Below the pieces are notes generated by a model. The model saw only the letters and a program-made list of their open reading frames with translations, had not been told where the DNA came from and did not search any database. From assembly GCA_026225945.1 (NCBI GenBank), contig JAMJFZ010001089.1, positions 2,548,501 through 2,612,500 of the forward strand: a stretch of 64,000 bases of DNA. Direction: 5' to 3'. The position numbers were made by a program, and so were the translations under genes. The DNA comes from Cricetomys ansorgei (Eukaryota; Chordata; Mammalia; Rodentia; Nesomyidae). Shown here piece by piece: positions 31,505 to 42,330 of the stretch. Numbering within the stretch: position 1 is the first letter of the stretch; every line of letters starts with the position of its first letter.

Positions 31505-31760
31505 TGATGTTAGCTGAAATCACCACGACCTTCATCATTATCACCAGAACTGCCACTATCAATGACATCACCACCACCACCCCTACCACCACCATCATCA
31601 CCACCAATAACATTAGCACCACCACCACTGTCCTATCATCAGTAAGAGCATCATTATCACCATCATCTCCATGGCTACCTTCTCTACCGCTACCATGACC
31701 ACCGTCGTCATTAACCACAGCAGCAGTAGCAGTAACACCATCATCACTATCACAACCATT
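31505..31760. repeat. degenerate CCA/TCA triplet tract, left part
   Basis: A long imperfect tract of CAC, CAT, CCA and AGC triplets, clearest at 31540-31680. It creates threonine-rich frames on one strand and valine/methionine-rich frames on the other; neither is a gene. Interrupted by LTR copy E. Confidence 0.92.
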
Positions 31761-32074
31761 TGTTGTAGACATTTATTTTTAGCTGTGTTTACAATGATTG
31801 CTTTTTGCACTGTTGGGGAAAGGGCAGCCGAGGCCTTGGTGTTTTGTGTTGTTTGCAGGCGTTGGATTTCTGAGGGGGCTGTCTGATTGCTAGTGATCTG
31901 CACCTGAGGAGATCTGAATCAATGAAACACCTGAGCTCAGACGCTTGGGGTTCCACTGTCAAGGATGGCACTTGACACGATGGTGGTTCCCTCTGCAGAG
32001 GTCTGGCAGGGCTTACATCTGTGAGTGTGCCTCCCTGTCTCCTTGGTGAGCTCCCACAGTGACTAACAACTACA
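31761..32074 (+). mobile_element. solo LTR, copy E of the ~330-bp family, inside the triplet tract
   Basis: Starts TGTTGTAGACATTTATTTTT and ends ACTAACAACTACA. Flanking hexamers ACCATT and ACCACC agree at four of six positions within a triplet repeat, and CACCACCATCATC resumes on the right. It is the shortest copy (314 bp): the block between the GATCTGCA and CCTGAGGAG landmarks has lost about 20 bases. The AATAAA signal has mutated to AATGAA. Confidence 0.88.
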
Positions 32075-32110
32075 ACCACCACCATCATCACACCACCATC
32101 ATCATAATCA
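32075..32110. repeat. CCA/TCA triplet tract, right part
   Basis: ACCACCACCATCATCACACC followed by further CCATCATCAT; the continuation of the tract at 31505. Confidence 0.9.
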
Positions 32111-32689
32111 TACTCCAGTAATTACCATGTTTTGTTACCCTGATAAAGAGATTTTGTCAATAACCTGGTCTCAGTCACTGTTAATAGAGAGAAGAAAACA
32201 TCTGTCACTAGGAAGTAAGGTGTGTTCATGGTGAAGCAGTGTGGTCGAAGAACCTAAAGTTTTATATTTCTAAATGAAGTGTTTAAATGGAAATTCTGCA
32301 TCGATGAGGTCCTGGACTCCGGAAAGCCTTTGAGAATGCTGCTGACATCATCCATGGGCAGGAAGGAAGATGCGTGGCAGCTATTACAGTTGACGGGTTT
32401 GTCTCCAACGCTTTGGGGATTTGTCCTGTTTTGTTTTGGGGCTTCAAATTAAGGAAGCTTTACTAACCATGTGTACAGTGGACAGACAAAATGAAGTCAA
32501 AAATCGTGTGAGAGAAATTAGGTATTACAGATCTTAAAGCTTGGAATATTGGGATGAAATTCACAAAACAGCATTTGGAGAGAAGTATTGTGATTGGTGT
32601 TAGGCTCAGATCCCAAGATGTATAAGCAAAAGTACAATGCACAGAAATGAAAACTTCGTGGATTTAGAGTAAGGTATACCACACTTGAT
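32111..32689. other. unassigned sequence
   Basis: No gene or repeat recognised. Confidence 0.4.
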
Positions 32690-33260
32690 CCTTGGTGTTA
32701 GTAAAAAGTAGGCACCAATCATTTTGGAAAACTGTTTAGAATTTTTCTGAAAACAAACATGCGAAGATCATCTAACCCATCATCTGAAACCCTCAGGACC
32801 TACACATGTCTGCACAGAAGCCTCTGTACAAATGCTTGTGCCAATTTTATTACTTGCAACTCTCTAAGACTAGAAGCAACCTAGGTATCCTCCAATTGGT
32901 AGATGATTAAGTGGCCTGTGGAATCCCTAGACCATAGAAGAAACCAACTGTTGATACATAGAGCTTGGATGATGCTCTAGGGAAGCATGCTGAGTGAAAA
33001 TGTCAACCACGATGGTTAAAAGTTACCTGCTACATAATTCTGATCACGTAGCATTCTTGACATGCTAAGATTACAGGGAATAGAGGACAGATTTTCAGCT
33101 ACCAGGTCTTGATGGTGGGGTCTGGAAGGAAGAAATTAGTGTAGCAATAAAACACAGTATGAGGGATCCCTGTGGTTACAGAAATGTACTGTTTTGTTGA
33201 CTACATCAATTTTAATACCCTGATGTTATACTGTACAATACCTTTGCAAGTTGATATCAC
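32690..33260 (+). repeat. old L1M 3' end
   Basis: GACTAGAAGCAACCTAGGTA, GGAAGCATGCTGAGTGAAAA, CAGCTACCAGGTCTTGATGG, TGGGGTCTGGAAGGAAG and CACAGTATGAGGGATC then GTTATACTGTACAATACC follow the sequence order of L1M ORF2-end and 3' UTR. Strongly diverged. Confidence 0.65.
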
Positions 33261-33309
33261 TATAGAAAACTAAAGAAAGGCTATACAGGAGCTTCCTGTA
33301 TTGTTTGTT

Positions 33310-35430
33310 AAAAGTTTATGTGATTCTTGGCCATATACCCAAAGGAAGCTTCACCCTACCAAAGAGACATCTGGTCAACCATATTCAGTGCTGCTCTCTT
33401 CATAATAGCTAGAAATTGGAAATAATCTAGATGTCCCACAACAGATGAATGGATGAAGAAAATGTAGTATATTTACACAATAGAACATTATTCAACGTTA
33501 AGTGAAATAATGAAATTCTCAGGTAAATGGATGGACCTAGAAAAAAAAAAACATCCTGAGTGAAGTGTTATCCAGACCCAGCAAGACAATTGTGGTATGG
33601 ATTAGCTTATATATGGATATTAGCTGTTAAGTCAATAATAAACTGCAATATCTAGAACAACAGAAGTTAGGCACAGAACAAGGGACTGGGGGAGGCAGAT
33701 AGACCTCCCTAGGAAAGAGAAATAGAATAGATAGATGGGGGCTGAAACGGGGGGAGGATCAAATGGGGAGGGGAAGGAAGAGGGGGGAGAGGAAGGGACT
33801 ATGGGGAGGGAGCTAAAATTAAGGGTAATCTGAGGGGTAGTAAAGAAACCTAATACAGCAGAGGTTTCTTAAAAGATGTATGTATATGAAGGGGATCTAA
33901 ATAAAATTGCCAAATAATGGGGAGACAGCCCCAATTGAACATTGCTTGTCACAAAGTGAAGCTTCTAGTAGTAGAAATGGGTTACATCTAATTGAGTTGT
34001 TGGCCAAAGGGGTCCCATGGGAACCCCCAACCAACTCAGGCTGTTGCCAAGACTATAGGTAGCTCTCCACAAACTGACAGCAAGGCTGTATTGCTGAAGA
34101 TAGCAGCCACACAACTCTGTGATCTCTGAACACAGAGAAGTTGAGTTGATGCCTACCTAGAACCTTCACCCCTGTGAGCTATCATCTTTGGTACAGGAAT
34201 GTATTCTGCATACTACCAAAGGAGAAATGTAAAAGCCAACCCAGCTACAGACACTTCAATCTACAATTGTGTCCTGCCCGCAAGATATGCTAATGCAATG
34301 GTGGCACAAAGCTTGTGGAAGAAACCAACCAATATCTGAAAGCCCACTCCATAAGAGGGAACACATACCTGATATGCTTGAGTGACCAAGAACCTGAGAC
34401 TAGATAGCTCAGGGACCTAGGGGAAAACCAAATACTCCTGATCTACTAAAAGAACTTAGCGATTAAATGGCACCTAATGACTCGTGATCAGTGCCTTGCT
34501 CAGCCACCATCAGAGAAGCTTTTTCCTGCAGCAAATGGGGACAGATACAAAGAGCCACAGCCACAGTGAGAGACCTTGGAACATTTAGTCCTAAAAAGGA
34601 TGTCTTCATCAAATCTCTCTCTTCAGGGATCAGAGAACCCTGCAGAAGAGGAGGCAGAAAGAACATGGGGAGTACATGAAGGAAACAGGGCCCTCTAAAT
34701 CAACAGGATCAATGCACATATGAACTTACAGAGCCTGAGGCAGCATGCATGGGGCCTGCAAGGGTCTGCACCAGATGGAGTCTTGGAGCTGAAGGAAGTG
34801 GATGCACGCCCCCATCCCTAACCCGGAAGCAATCTCCAATAACTACTTACAATGAAAATTTAGTTTCCTCCAAGGGAGTCTCATTGAGATACTAGTCTTA
34901 AGTACAGGTAGCATGCCCAGCAGTGCTGCCTACAGAAAAGGATCTCAAAGGCATCTTTGGAGGTCTTTGTCTCAATGTTGTGTCAGGACCCCTTTTTAAA
35001 TACAAAATATTATATTTTTTATTTTTTCATTTTTTATTTTTTATATGTATTATTATTTTTCTTTCTTTTGTTTTAACCTACAAGAGCTTTGTATAAACAT
35101 GACTTCCAGTTTAGTGTTTTTATGGGATTCTTGAGTGTTCGAACAAGTGGGGCTCAGGTCTAGAGCTGTTTCTTGGGCTCTCTTCCTTCTGTCTGTTTCG
35201 TCCTATGCTCAGATGTTAGTCTTCGTTATATTATTATATTTTATTTTAATACCATCCCTTAAAAGTCCGTTTATTTTCTAGTAAGAAGCAGAGAGGGAGT
35301 GAATCCAGATAGGAGAGGAGGTAGGGAGAAACTGGGAGGAGTAGAGGGAGGGAAAACTCTAGTCAAGATATACTATATGAGAAAAAAATACCTTTTCTTA
35401 ATAAATAAAAGGAAAATAAATAAAAAAGGA
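33310..35430 (+). repeat. L1 (Lx-type) ORF2 end and 3' UTR
   Basis: Begins in the ORF2 C-terminal region with CCATATACCCAAAGGAAGCT, GTGCTGCTCTCTTCATAATA, GCTAGAAATTGGAAATAATC and GAACATTATTCAACGTTAAG, followed by the long L1 3' UTR with a G/A-rich tract (33740-33800), ACAGAGCCTGAGGCAGCATG near 34725, and CAGCAGTGCTGCCTACAGAA near 34918. It ends with the AATAAATAAAAGGAAAATAA tail near 35400. The stretch from 34690 is closely related to 46560-47230. Reading frames across it are noncoding. Confidence 0.8.
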
Positions 35431-35875
35431 AAAAATTACTTTTGGAAAACTGGGGGAAAAATGTCCTGCCAGAACCGTAATTACAACATGCTGCTTTATT
35501 CTTCTACAGTGCCTACTACAATGAGGAGAGGCTTATTAAGTCAATGTTTGTAAAGTTTAATTACTCTTTGAGCAATGATTTCTCTTGAATATTTAATAGT
35601 ACGATTTTATATAAAGCACTGAGAAGAGAAAGTTTATGTGACTGTAATTATCTTAAATTAGGAAGCTGGATTAAACTACAGAGAAGGAGGTGGGGAAGAG
35701 GGAGGGGAGGAGGAGGAGGGGAAAAGAGAGGGAGAAAGTCATTACCTAACATACTGAACGTCAAGATGTCGTGAACCAGGATTTGTTTTGCAACTAAGTT
35801 CTCCAACCTTTTTTGTAGATCTTCTTTATATCCTTCCCTCCCCCCTTCCTTCCTGCCTTCCTTCTTATTTTTGTA
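35431..35875. other. unassigned sequence
   Basis: Purine-rich tract at 35680-35735, otherwise nothing recognised. Confidence 0.4.
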
Positions 35876-36008
35876 TTTTTTGATACAGGGTCTCACTATA
35901 GCCCTGACTGTCCTGGAACTCACTCTCTAGACCAGTCTGGCCTTGAACTCACAGAGATCTGCCTGCCTCTGCCTCTAGAGTGCTGGGATTAAAGCCACCA
36001 CCGCCCTG
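35876..36008 (-). repeat. B1 SINE
   Basis: Reverse-oriented: TGATACAGGGTCTCACTATA, GACTGTCCTGGAACTCACTC, TAGACCAGTCTGGCCTTGAA and GTGCTGGGATTAAAGCCACC. Confidence 0.93.
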
Positions 36009-36931
36009 TTTGGAGTCAGTTCTTAAGCCATGGAGTCTTCACAAGGTCACTGATGCTTAACCACTACATCCCATTTGTCAAGCATTACGCAGAACTTACC
36101 AGCAGTAGAGTCTCTCGGGTCTAAAGAGTTTGTTCGAGCTGTTATACATAGTACCACCTTCCAGAACTGATCAAAATAGGAATCTAAGTAATGTTTAAGA
36201 ACTCTGTCTCGGATAAACTCCTTTCTGTCCAGTCCAAAGGAAACGCCAATGCCCCAAACTCCAAAAGGCAGTCCAAAGATCCAGAAATAAGTTCAACCTG
36301 GAGACTAAGAAGACTTATGGTGGTTAGATACAAGCAAACATTCCTCAGGAACTTGTGAAAATGGTTCCCATCTACCAAAAGGAGGCACTTCCCTTAACTC
36401 TGGCCGGAGGGACGTATGGCTACCCGTGGTGCCTATTAGCGTATTAAAGCCCATGCTGGCTTCCAGGTTCCTTCAGTATCACAGGTACCTGTTGCACATT
36501 ACAGAGTCCATGCTAGTGTCCTAGCCCTTCTCACCTCCTCTCCTACCCTCTACTCCCTCCCGCTCAGGGCTTCCCTCCTGCGGTTACTCATTCTCCTTCC
36601 AAGCCTGCTACTCTTCACATGCTTTCTCCCTCTCTCTGCTCTGCTGCTGCTTCTCTCACTACGTCGCTCTATTCTCTATCCCCAACTATTCTCTCCCTCA
36701 CAGATAGCCCCAACCATGTCTAGTCTGCTGGCCACGTTCCGTCTACTACTTTCTCTTTCTGCTCTGGTCTTTCCCAGATGCCTCTGGCTGTTCTCTCTCT
36801 CTCTACAATAACAACCTTTCCCTTTACCACACCATGGAGTGGTCATGTTGTCAGTTTATACACTTTCAAGGAAGGGATGGAAGATGCCCCCTGTCCCTAT
36901 GCAGGGCTTCCTTCCAGTTGTATAAGCTACA

Positions 36932-36963
36932 TCTGTCTGTCTGTCTGCCTGTCTGTCTGCCTG
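36932..36963. repeat. (TGTC)n simple repeat
   Basis: About 32 bases of TGTC/TGCC units. Confidence 0.9.
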
Positions 36964-37660
36964 ACCTCCCCTCATTTATTTATGTGCACGAGTTGCAGTA
37001 GATAAAGTTATCTTCTACTTAAGACAGGAGACATGTTCACTCCCCAGGCTCCCGGCTGTAGGAATCAGTGGAGTTAAATTTCAGGCAAACCTGCAAAGGA
37101 AGAGGCTTAGCATTTCCTTCTGAGCCCTGTTCTTTCCTGAATGGCACCCCTCTAGTGTTCATTGCCTCAGGAGGGCTCATGCAAGGGGTCAGCTCAGACT
37201 ATTCTGTTGTTGGAAAAACTCCTCTCCACTCTGAGTCTGGACTCTGTGTCCCTGTCTGCTCCCAGAGCATCTGCAACCTCTCCTCTAAAGCACAACAGCA
37301 CGACCCAGCCTTGGGTCTCCTGTCTGCCTCTCATTTCAGGCTCCAAGCCTCAGGAAGACAAAGACTGATTTTTGTAAAATTCTGTTACACCTGCCCTGGA
37401 GCATGACAGTGAAAGATGTAAGTACCAGGCAGAGAGTCCCCTTCCTGCCTGGAACCAGTCTCTTATTTTGGTCGGTGAGCTACACAGCCTCACCAAGATG
37501 CTGGGTCTGCCGGCTTTCAGACTCTTGGGCTCCCCAAGGTTCTGCCTTGGGTAATCTGATCAATTTTAACTTTTCTCTATCTTCTCTTTCATTGAAAATT
37601 ATGACACTCTCCTAGTAAATGTAATAGGCTGTCAAAGCTTGGCCATGCTCTTCCCTGACA

Positions 37661-37686
37661 GTCTGGTCACTTAGGTGTGACCAGAC
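37661..37686. other. perfect inverted repeat (10-bp arms, 6-base loop)
   Basis: GTCTGGTCAC, loop TTAGGT, then GTGACCAGAC. The arms are fully complementary. No poly-T follows and no repeat family is involved. Confidence 0.85.
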
Positions 37687-38354
37687 TCTTGACTAGACAT
37701 TCACCATGTGGGGACAAATGTCTCTCCTGAGACATAACATACAACTCCCAATTATACATACACACACACACAAATTGTTATGTATATACACTATATATAT
37801 ATATTTTTTTTTGCAGACATTTGTGAAGCCCCACTATGTGTGAGGGTCTATGCTAATGCCCACTCACTCTCAATTTCTTTCAGTAGCTACAGATTTATGT
37901 AGCAGTGTCTTTTGCTGCTGTGGTGTCCTTTAACTGCCTCTTTTGGCTTTGAGGAACCCAGAAAGGCTGTCTATTTCTGTACACATGATTTAAGTCCGAT
38001 TTTAGTCTGTTGGCTATGAGTTCCTAAACAGGATAAGGCTCAATTAATGAAGTAAATATCCTTGAAAGAGGCACTTGCCCTCCTGACACGATGAGTATGC
38101 TGCCCAATGAGTTGCGATCACAGACTGATAGAGAATCTAGGGGCAAGGCCCAGGCTGCTAACCCACAGACACTGGGAGATAGTCAATGTACAAAGTGCAA
38201 AGACTACAGTAACATGAGATTCAGTGATTGGTAGCTCTCACAAGGACTGTGGTTTTTGGTGTAGATGGCTGAGCCTCTCTTTGATTGGCCTTATTTTAGT
38301 TTGCTTTACAAATACCCTCCTTCTCCTCCTCTTTCTCTTTCTTCCTCCTCCTTC

Positions 38355-38486
38355 TGACAGGCTTATTGTGTTGTCCAGGCTAACTTAAAATTCTCCATGC
38401 AGACAAAGCTGACCTTGAACTCAGAATTCTCCTCCCTCAGCCTACTGAGCCCTGGAACCTACAGGTAAGCATCGCCATGCTCGGCT
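38355..38486 (-). repeat. diverged B1-like SINE
   Basis: Reverse-oriented: TTATTGTGTTGTCCAGGCTA, CTGACCTTGAACTCAGAATT, TCCCTCAGCCTACTGAGCCC and AGCATCGCCATGCTCGGCT. Confidence 0.75.
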
Positions 38487-38617
38487 CTATGTTATTTTCC
38501 AATAATTTTCAGAGGATCCACCCCCAAAACAGTAAATAGTCACTGAAATATTCTGAGTGGATAATTGAAGCTCATTCCTTTTACTTCACAGAAATGGGAA
38601 ATGGAATCTCACTCTGG

Positions 38618-38660
38618 GTGTGTGTGTGTGTGTGTGTGTGTGTGTTGTGTGTGTTGTGTG
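38618..38660. repeat. (TG)n microsatellite
   Basis: TG tract with two TTG interruptions, ending in a G run. Confidence 0.95.
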
Positions 38661-38979
38661 GGGGGCATTAGATTATTCATTTAATCAAGAATGTTTGTCA
38701 GCCCAGCCTCTGTGGGCTCTGTAGTTTGTGCCAACAGATCCAGGAGAGTTACCCCACAGCTGTGTGGCTTCCTGCTTTGACATCGCCAGGGGCTTGAACT
38801 GGTTGCTTGGTGAAGCCATCTGGACAGAGGACCAGATTGTGCCCCAGCCTGTTGCTCTGAGGGACACACTCACTTGGCTTCTGTTTTTGCTGAGAAACTT
38901 TGAAAACTTAACTTTGATCCTGTCCTCCACTCATTAGCTCTGGTGTGTCATTTGTCTAGACTGTAAGACTGACCTTCCA

Positions 38980-39153
38980 GCTGGGCAGTGGTGGCGCATG
39001 CCTTTAATCCCAGCACTCGAGAGGCAGAGGCAGGCGGATCTCTGTGAGTTTGAAGCCAGCCTGGTCTACAGAGTGAGTTCCTGGACAGCCAGACTTACAA
39101 CAGAGAAACCCTGTCTCGAAAAACTAAAAAATAAAATAAATAAATAAATAAAA
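38980..39153 (+). repeat. B1 SINE
   Basis: Nearly intact: AGCTGGGCAGTGGTGGCGCA, CTTTAATCCCAGCACTCGAG, GGCAGGCGGATCTCTGTGAG, TTACAACAGAGAAACCCTGT, and a tail with AAAT repeats. An imperfect target duplication (AGACTGACCTTCC/AGATTCACCTTCC) flanks it. Confidence 0.95.
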
Positions 39154-40180
39154 GATTCACCTTCCATTTTCTTCTTGGAGTTCTGGGTAAGATAGTTAAT
39201 CATGACTGAACCATAATGACCACTGTCACCTGAGTGTGGGCCTGTCACCACCCTAAACACTTAAGCACTAATGCCATTAATTCCAACAGTGACTTCATTT
39301 GGTAGCTATCATTAATGTTAGCAATGCCTTCAAGTGAGTTTGAGTTGTATATAGCCTATATTGAAAGAAAAAAAAAAAATGCCTGCACTAGTGAAGTCAT
39401 GCATGGAAAAGCCAAAAGATTCTTTCTCAAGTTATCTATAACATCTTGCATTCGTTAATAATTTTTTTCCCTTTGGAAAATAATCCTCTTTTAGATGTGG
39501 GTATTATATAAAATACATGTCTATTCTTGACTCTCCTGGAACCAATTACCAAAGGTTTAAAATAGCCTAGTGTCATCGTTTCGTTCCCCTCTCTCCTGCA
39601 CACCCCCTGGTGTTCCTCTCCTCACAGCCCTGTCCCTTGCAAAGGAAGAGGAGATGAACAGAGACTCATAGCTGTCAGACTCGGTTACCAGCTACCAGCT
39701 CCAAGGCAGACCAGGAAGGTGAGAGTCAGAGACTAATGGGAGGCTTGTCACGGGCATTTTCTGTACTGAGCCCTGTCCTTCCTGCCACAGAAGGCTGGCT
39801 GCTGCCACTGAGATCCAGTGACCCCAAGCCACCGGGTAACAAGAGAACATTGTTTACATAACCGCTTTATTTCCAGTTGTTAGCATTCCCTTCAACTTAT
39901 CACCCAAACTTTCCAGACTAGCTTCAGTGTGGTGTGGCTTGACTCTACCACACACACCGCCACACTGGTTGTCTTCACTGTGAATTTTAACCTCTTGTTT
40001 ATTGGGCGCCCGCTCTATGCGATATCCTTCTGTGTTGAATACTGAACAAACATGAGCCTCAGCTCCCACTGGGGAGACGCTTGTGTATAAAAACTAGATA
40101 CAAGTGAAAAAAATAACAGTATAAATAAATGCTTCTCTGTCCTTTCTTATGACAAATTGTGTGCTGTGTCTGTAGCCTTC
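39154..40180. other. unassigned sequence with MIR/L2-like scraps
   Basis: 39235-39330 weakly resembles a reverse MIR. 39990-40090, with TTATTGGGCGCCCGCTCTAT and CTGAACAAACATGAGC, resembles the mammalian TTTATTGAGCACCTACTATG motif. No gene. Confidence 0.4.
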
Positions 40181-40189
40181 ATTTTCCAT

Positions 40190-40560
40190 TTTATTTAGAA
40201 TTCCAAGTACATGATTTTCCAGTATGGCTGCTGAAACAAACTAGACTCAGTGCATCAGACAGCACGGATTCATTGTCTAAAAGGTTCAGAGTTCAAGAGT
40301 CTAAAGGGGGTTTAACTGTTAGCAGGACTACATCCCTGTGGAAGCTTGAAGGAGAATCATTTGCTGGTCTCCTCCAGTCTCTGGAAACTGTTCCCATGGC
40401 TTGGCTCTTGGCCTCTTTTCCAATGCGCAGCCAATACAACAGTGTTTGTGGTGTTTTTCATATACATCACTCTGGCCTCTCTGAACCCTCTTCTACATTT
40501 AAGGCCCCACGATGACATGGTGGATCATCTCAGGATAATCTCCTAGTCATAGCCACCTGC
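40190..40560 (-). repeat. MLT1-like MaLR LTR
   Basis: TATGGCTGCTGAAACAAACT, AGTTCAAGAGTCTAAAGGGG, CAGTCTCTGGAAACTGTTCC, CATGGCTTGGCTCTTGGCC and ATACATCACTCTGGCCTCTC keep the reverse-strand MLT1 order. A 118-codon open frame covers it by chance. Confidence 0.6.
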
Positions 40561-40952
40561 TTCAGACTAGCAGGTGCACAGGACACCTGCACACTTTCCA
40601 TTGGTAAAAATTCCTCAGCGGTGCTGTCTGACTCCAAGACAAATTTCTTTTCCCAGCAAGGGAAACCAGTTTAGTACTCACTTCAAGTCTAAACCTCAGT
40701 GCTTAGTAGGCGGGTGCTCCAGGGAAAAAGAACCAATGGCATGCACGCATATCATGAAGGGGGAATCGTTAGAATGGATTGTGGTATACTGGGTAGTCTG
40801 TGATCATATGCACAATGAAGAAAATGAGTACTGTGTCCAAGAAGCTGGATGTCCCAGTAGTCCCCACCTGGTGCTGGGGATTTCTGGAGAGCTGCTGGTC
40901 CTCAGTCTATATTGGAAGGCCAAAGAAGCTGGAGTCCAGTGCCAGCAAAGAT

Positions 40953-41011
40953 GACATCATCATCATCACCATCATCATCACCATCATCATCAACAACAAC
41001 AACAGCAAGGA
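40953..41011. repeat. (ATC)n(AAC)n simple repeat
   Basis: CATCATCATCACCATCATCA and so on, then CAACAACAACAACAGC. Confidence 0.95.
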
Positions 41012-41039
41012 TAAATACAGAGGGCGGCCAAAAGCAAAG

Positions 41040-41200
41040 ACAGGCAGGCAGCCCTGAGCCACTCAGAGGGTGCCACTATGTCTTCCCCACTCAATCAATC
41101 CTTCCTAGAATTTTTCTCACAGACCTGCCTGGAGCTCCTGGTCCCTTAGACCACACTAGACCCCATCAAGTTGACAATCAAGATTCCCCATCATACGATT
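41040..41200 (-). repeat. rodent LTR-like repeat, inner end
   Basis: CTTCCCCACTCAATCAATCC, ACAGACCTGCCTGGAGCTCC and CCCCATCAAGTTGACAATCA form the same terminus as the elements at 1936 and 21208. Confidence 0.6.
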
Positions 41201-41384
41201 CCCCCAGATTTCCAAATTGTTGGTGACGAACGGTTGGCATCTTTTGGTTTGCAATCATGGCTGAGGCATCACCGACTTCTCCTCTTTACTTACCATTTAC
41301 TTAAACATTTCAATGTTTTCTGTCTAGATTTGTTGGAAGAAGAGGGATGCAAAAAGGAGAATCGAAGGTCACGAGAGTCCTCCA

Positions 41385-41470
41385 GGCAAGTTGGGGGTGG
41401 TGCCACATGCCTATCCTACCAGGCTGAGGCAGGAAGACCGTGTGTTTGAGACCCCATCTCAAAAACAGAG
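41385..41470 (+). repeat. B1-like fragment
   Basis: TGGGGGTGGTGCCACATGCC, CCAGGCTGAGGCAGGAAGAC and GAGACCCCATCTCAAAAAC: an internally deleted or proto-B1 copy. Confidence 0.65.
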
Positions 41471-41989
41471 GAGAAAGAATAATCCTGAGACAGATGTAGA
41501 TGTCAGACATATTTGAGGGGTTGCCCACCTCAGGTTTGTTTTATATTCTCTCTCCAATCCAAATCCTATCCAAAGACTCCTGTATCGAGCATAGGCAAAA
41601 GAATCTCTAAATATGTCACACAGTGTCAAGTCAGCCCTCTTTGTCATGTGGTGCCAAGGGGTCTCAACAGACAAACAAAGAAACGCTGTGTTTCGGAGAT
41701 GTCAGAGAAATCTCGGCATTGGTGACCTTATGTGAAAGCAACTGGTCCAGCAGTCATCCCTGACGCTCCTTCTGCCCTGAACGTGTCACCCTGAACCAGT
41801 TACCTACCGCCCATCTCTCCTCCATGGACCACAGTCACCTTCTCCACTTTCTCTGCTCATAATACTCCCCTGGCTGGTGGGCTGCACAGCCTGGGACTGG
41901 CCGCACTAGACGTCGTTTAGGGATACGTGCTGTTCGTTAATTTCCAGAACGTTTAGCACAAAGCAGCACTGGTAGCAGAGATGGGTGGG
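41471..41989. other. unassigned sequence
   Basis: No gene or repeat recognised. Confidence 0.4.
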
Positions 41990-42330
41990 ACAGTTCCTCA
42001 GTGCCCTGCGCCAGCCTCTTCCCCATCCTCTACCCCGGGGCACCGTAATGAGAGCTGTGACGACACTTTATTCTGAAGGGAACCTGGGCCACGTTCGACA
42101 GCAGTTCCCTCCTGAGCTTAGAGGAGCTAACAAGTGAGGCAGAGAAACAAATAGGCCTGTCCTCGTTAGCGCCACCACCTAGTGTTCCCATTAAAACGGA
42201 CCTATCGGAGGAGACTTCTCGCATGTAATTGCCACCAATACATCCATCACGCCACAGCTATTTCTACCAGTCTAACCCGCCGATATAATTAAAGGAGGAA
42301 AAGAGAACAAATTTATTCATAGGGGTCATC
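41990..42330. other. repeat-free, CpG-retaining block; candidate conserved noncoding element
   Basis: About 340 bases with many CpGs (GGCACCGTAATGAG, GCCACGTTCGACAG, CCTCGTTAGCGCCACC, AAAACGGACCTATCGGAGG, AACCCGCCGATATAATTAAA) and no transposon relic. Loss of CpG is the default in mammalian DNA, so retention suggests constraint or lack of methylation. Function is inferred only. Confidence 0.3.

Larger units (their letters stand above)
36009..38354. other. mostly unassigned sequence
   Basis: A pyrimidine-rich zone at 36520-36800 ends with ACAATAACAACCTTTCCCTT and AGTGGTCATGTTGTCAGTTT, a pattern I associate with the end of a rodent ERV LTR, but I cannot define borders. The rest includes an open frame of 112 codons (37068-37406) without signature, a perfect hairpin at 37661-37686, and short CA/TA tracts at 37755-37805. 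Confidence 0.4.

Noticed and set aside
31347..31903. Threonine-rich and valine/methionine-rich frames around 31.4-31.9 kb
   Set aside because: Caused by the CCA/TCA triplet tract and the inserted LTR.
29222..32074. LTR copies D and E as the two ends of one provirus
   Set aside because: They are in the same orientation 2.2 kb apart, but their flanking hexamers differ (AACAGG/CACAGG versus ACCATT/ACCACC) and the DNA between holds a MIR, a rodent LTR-like repeat and simple repeats, not viral sequence.
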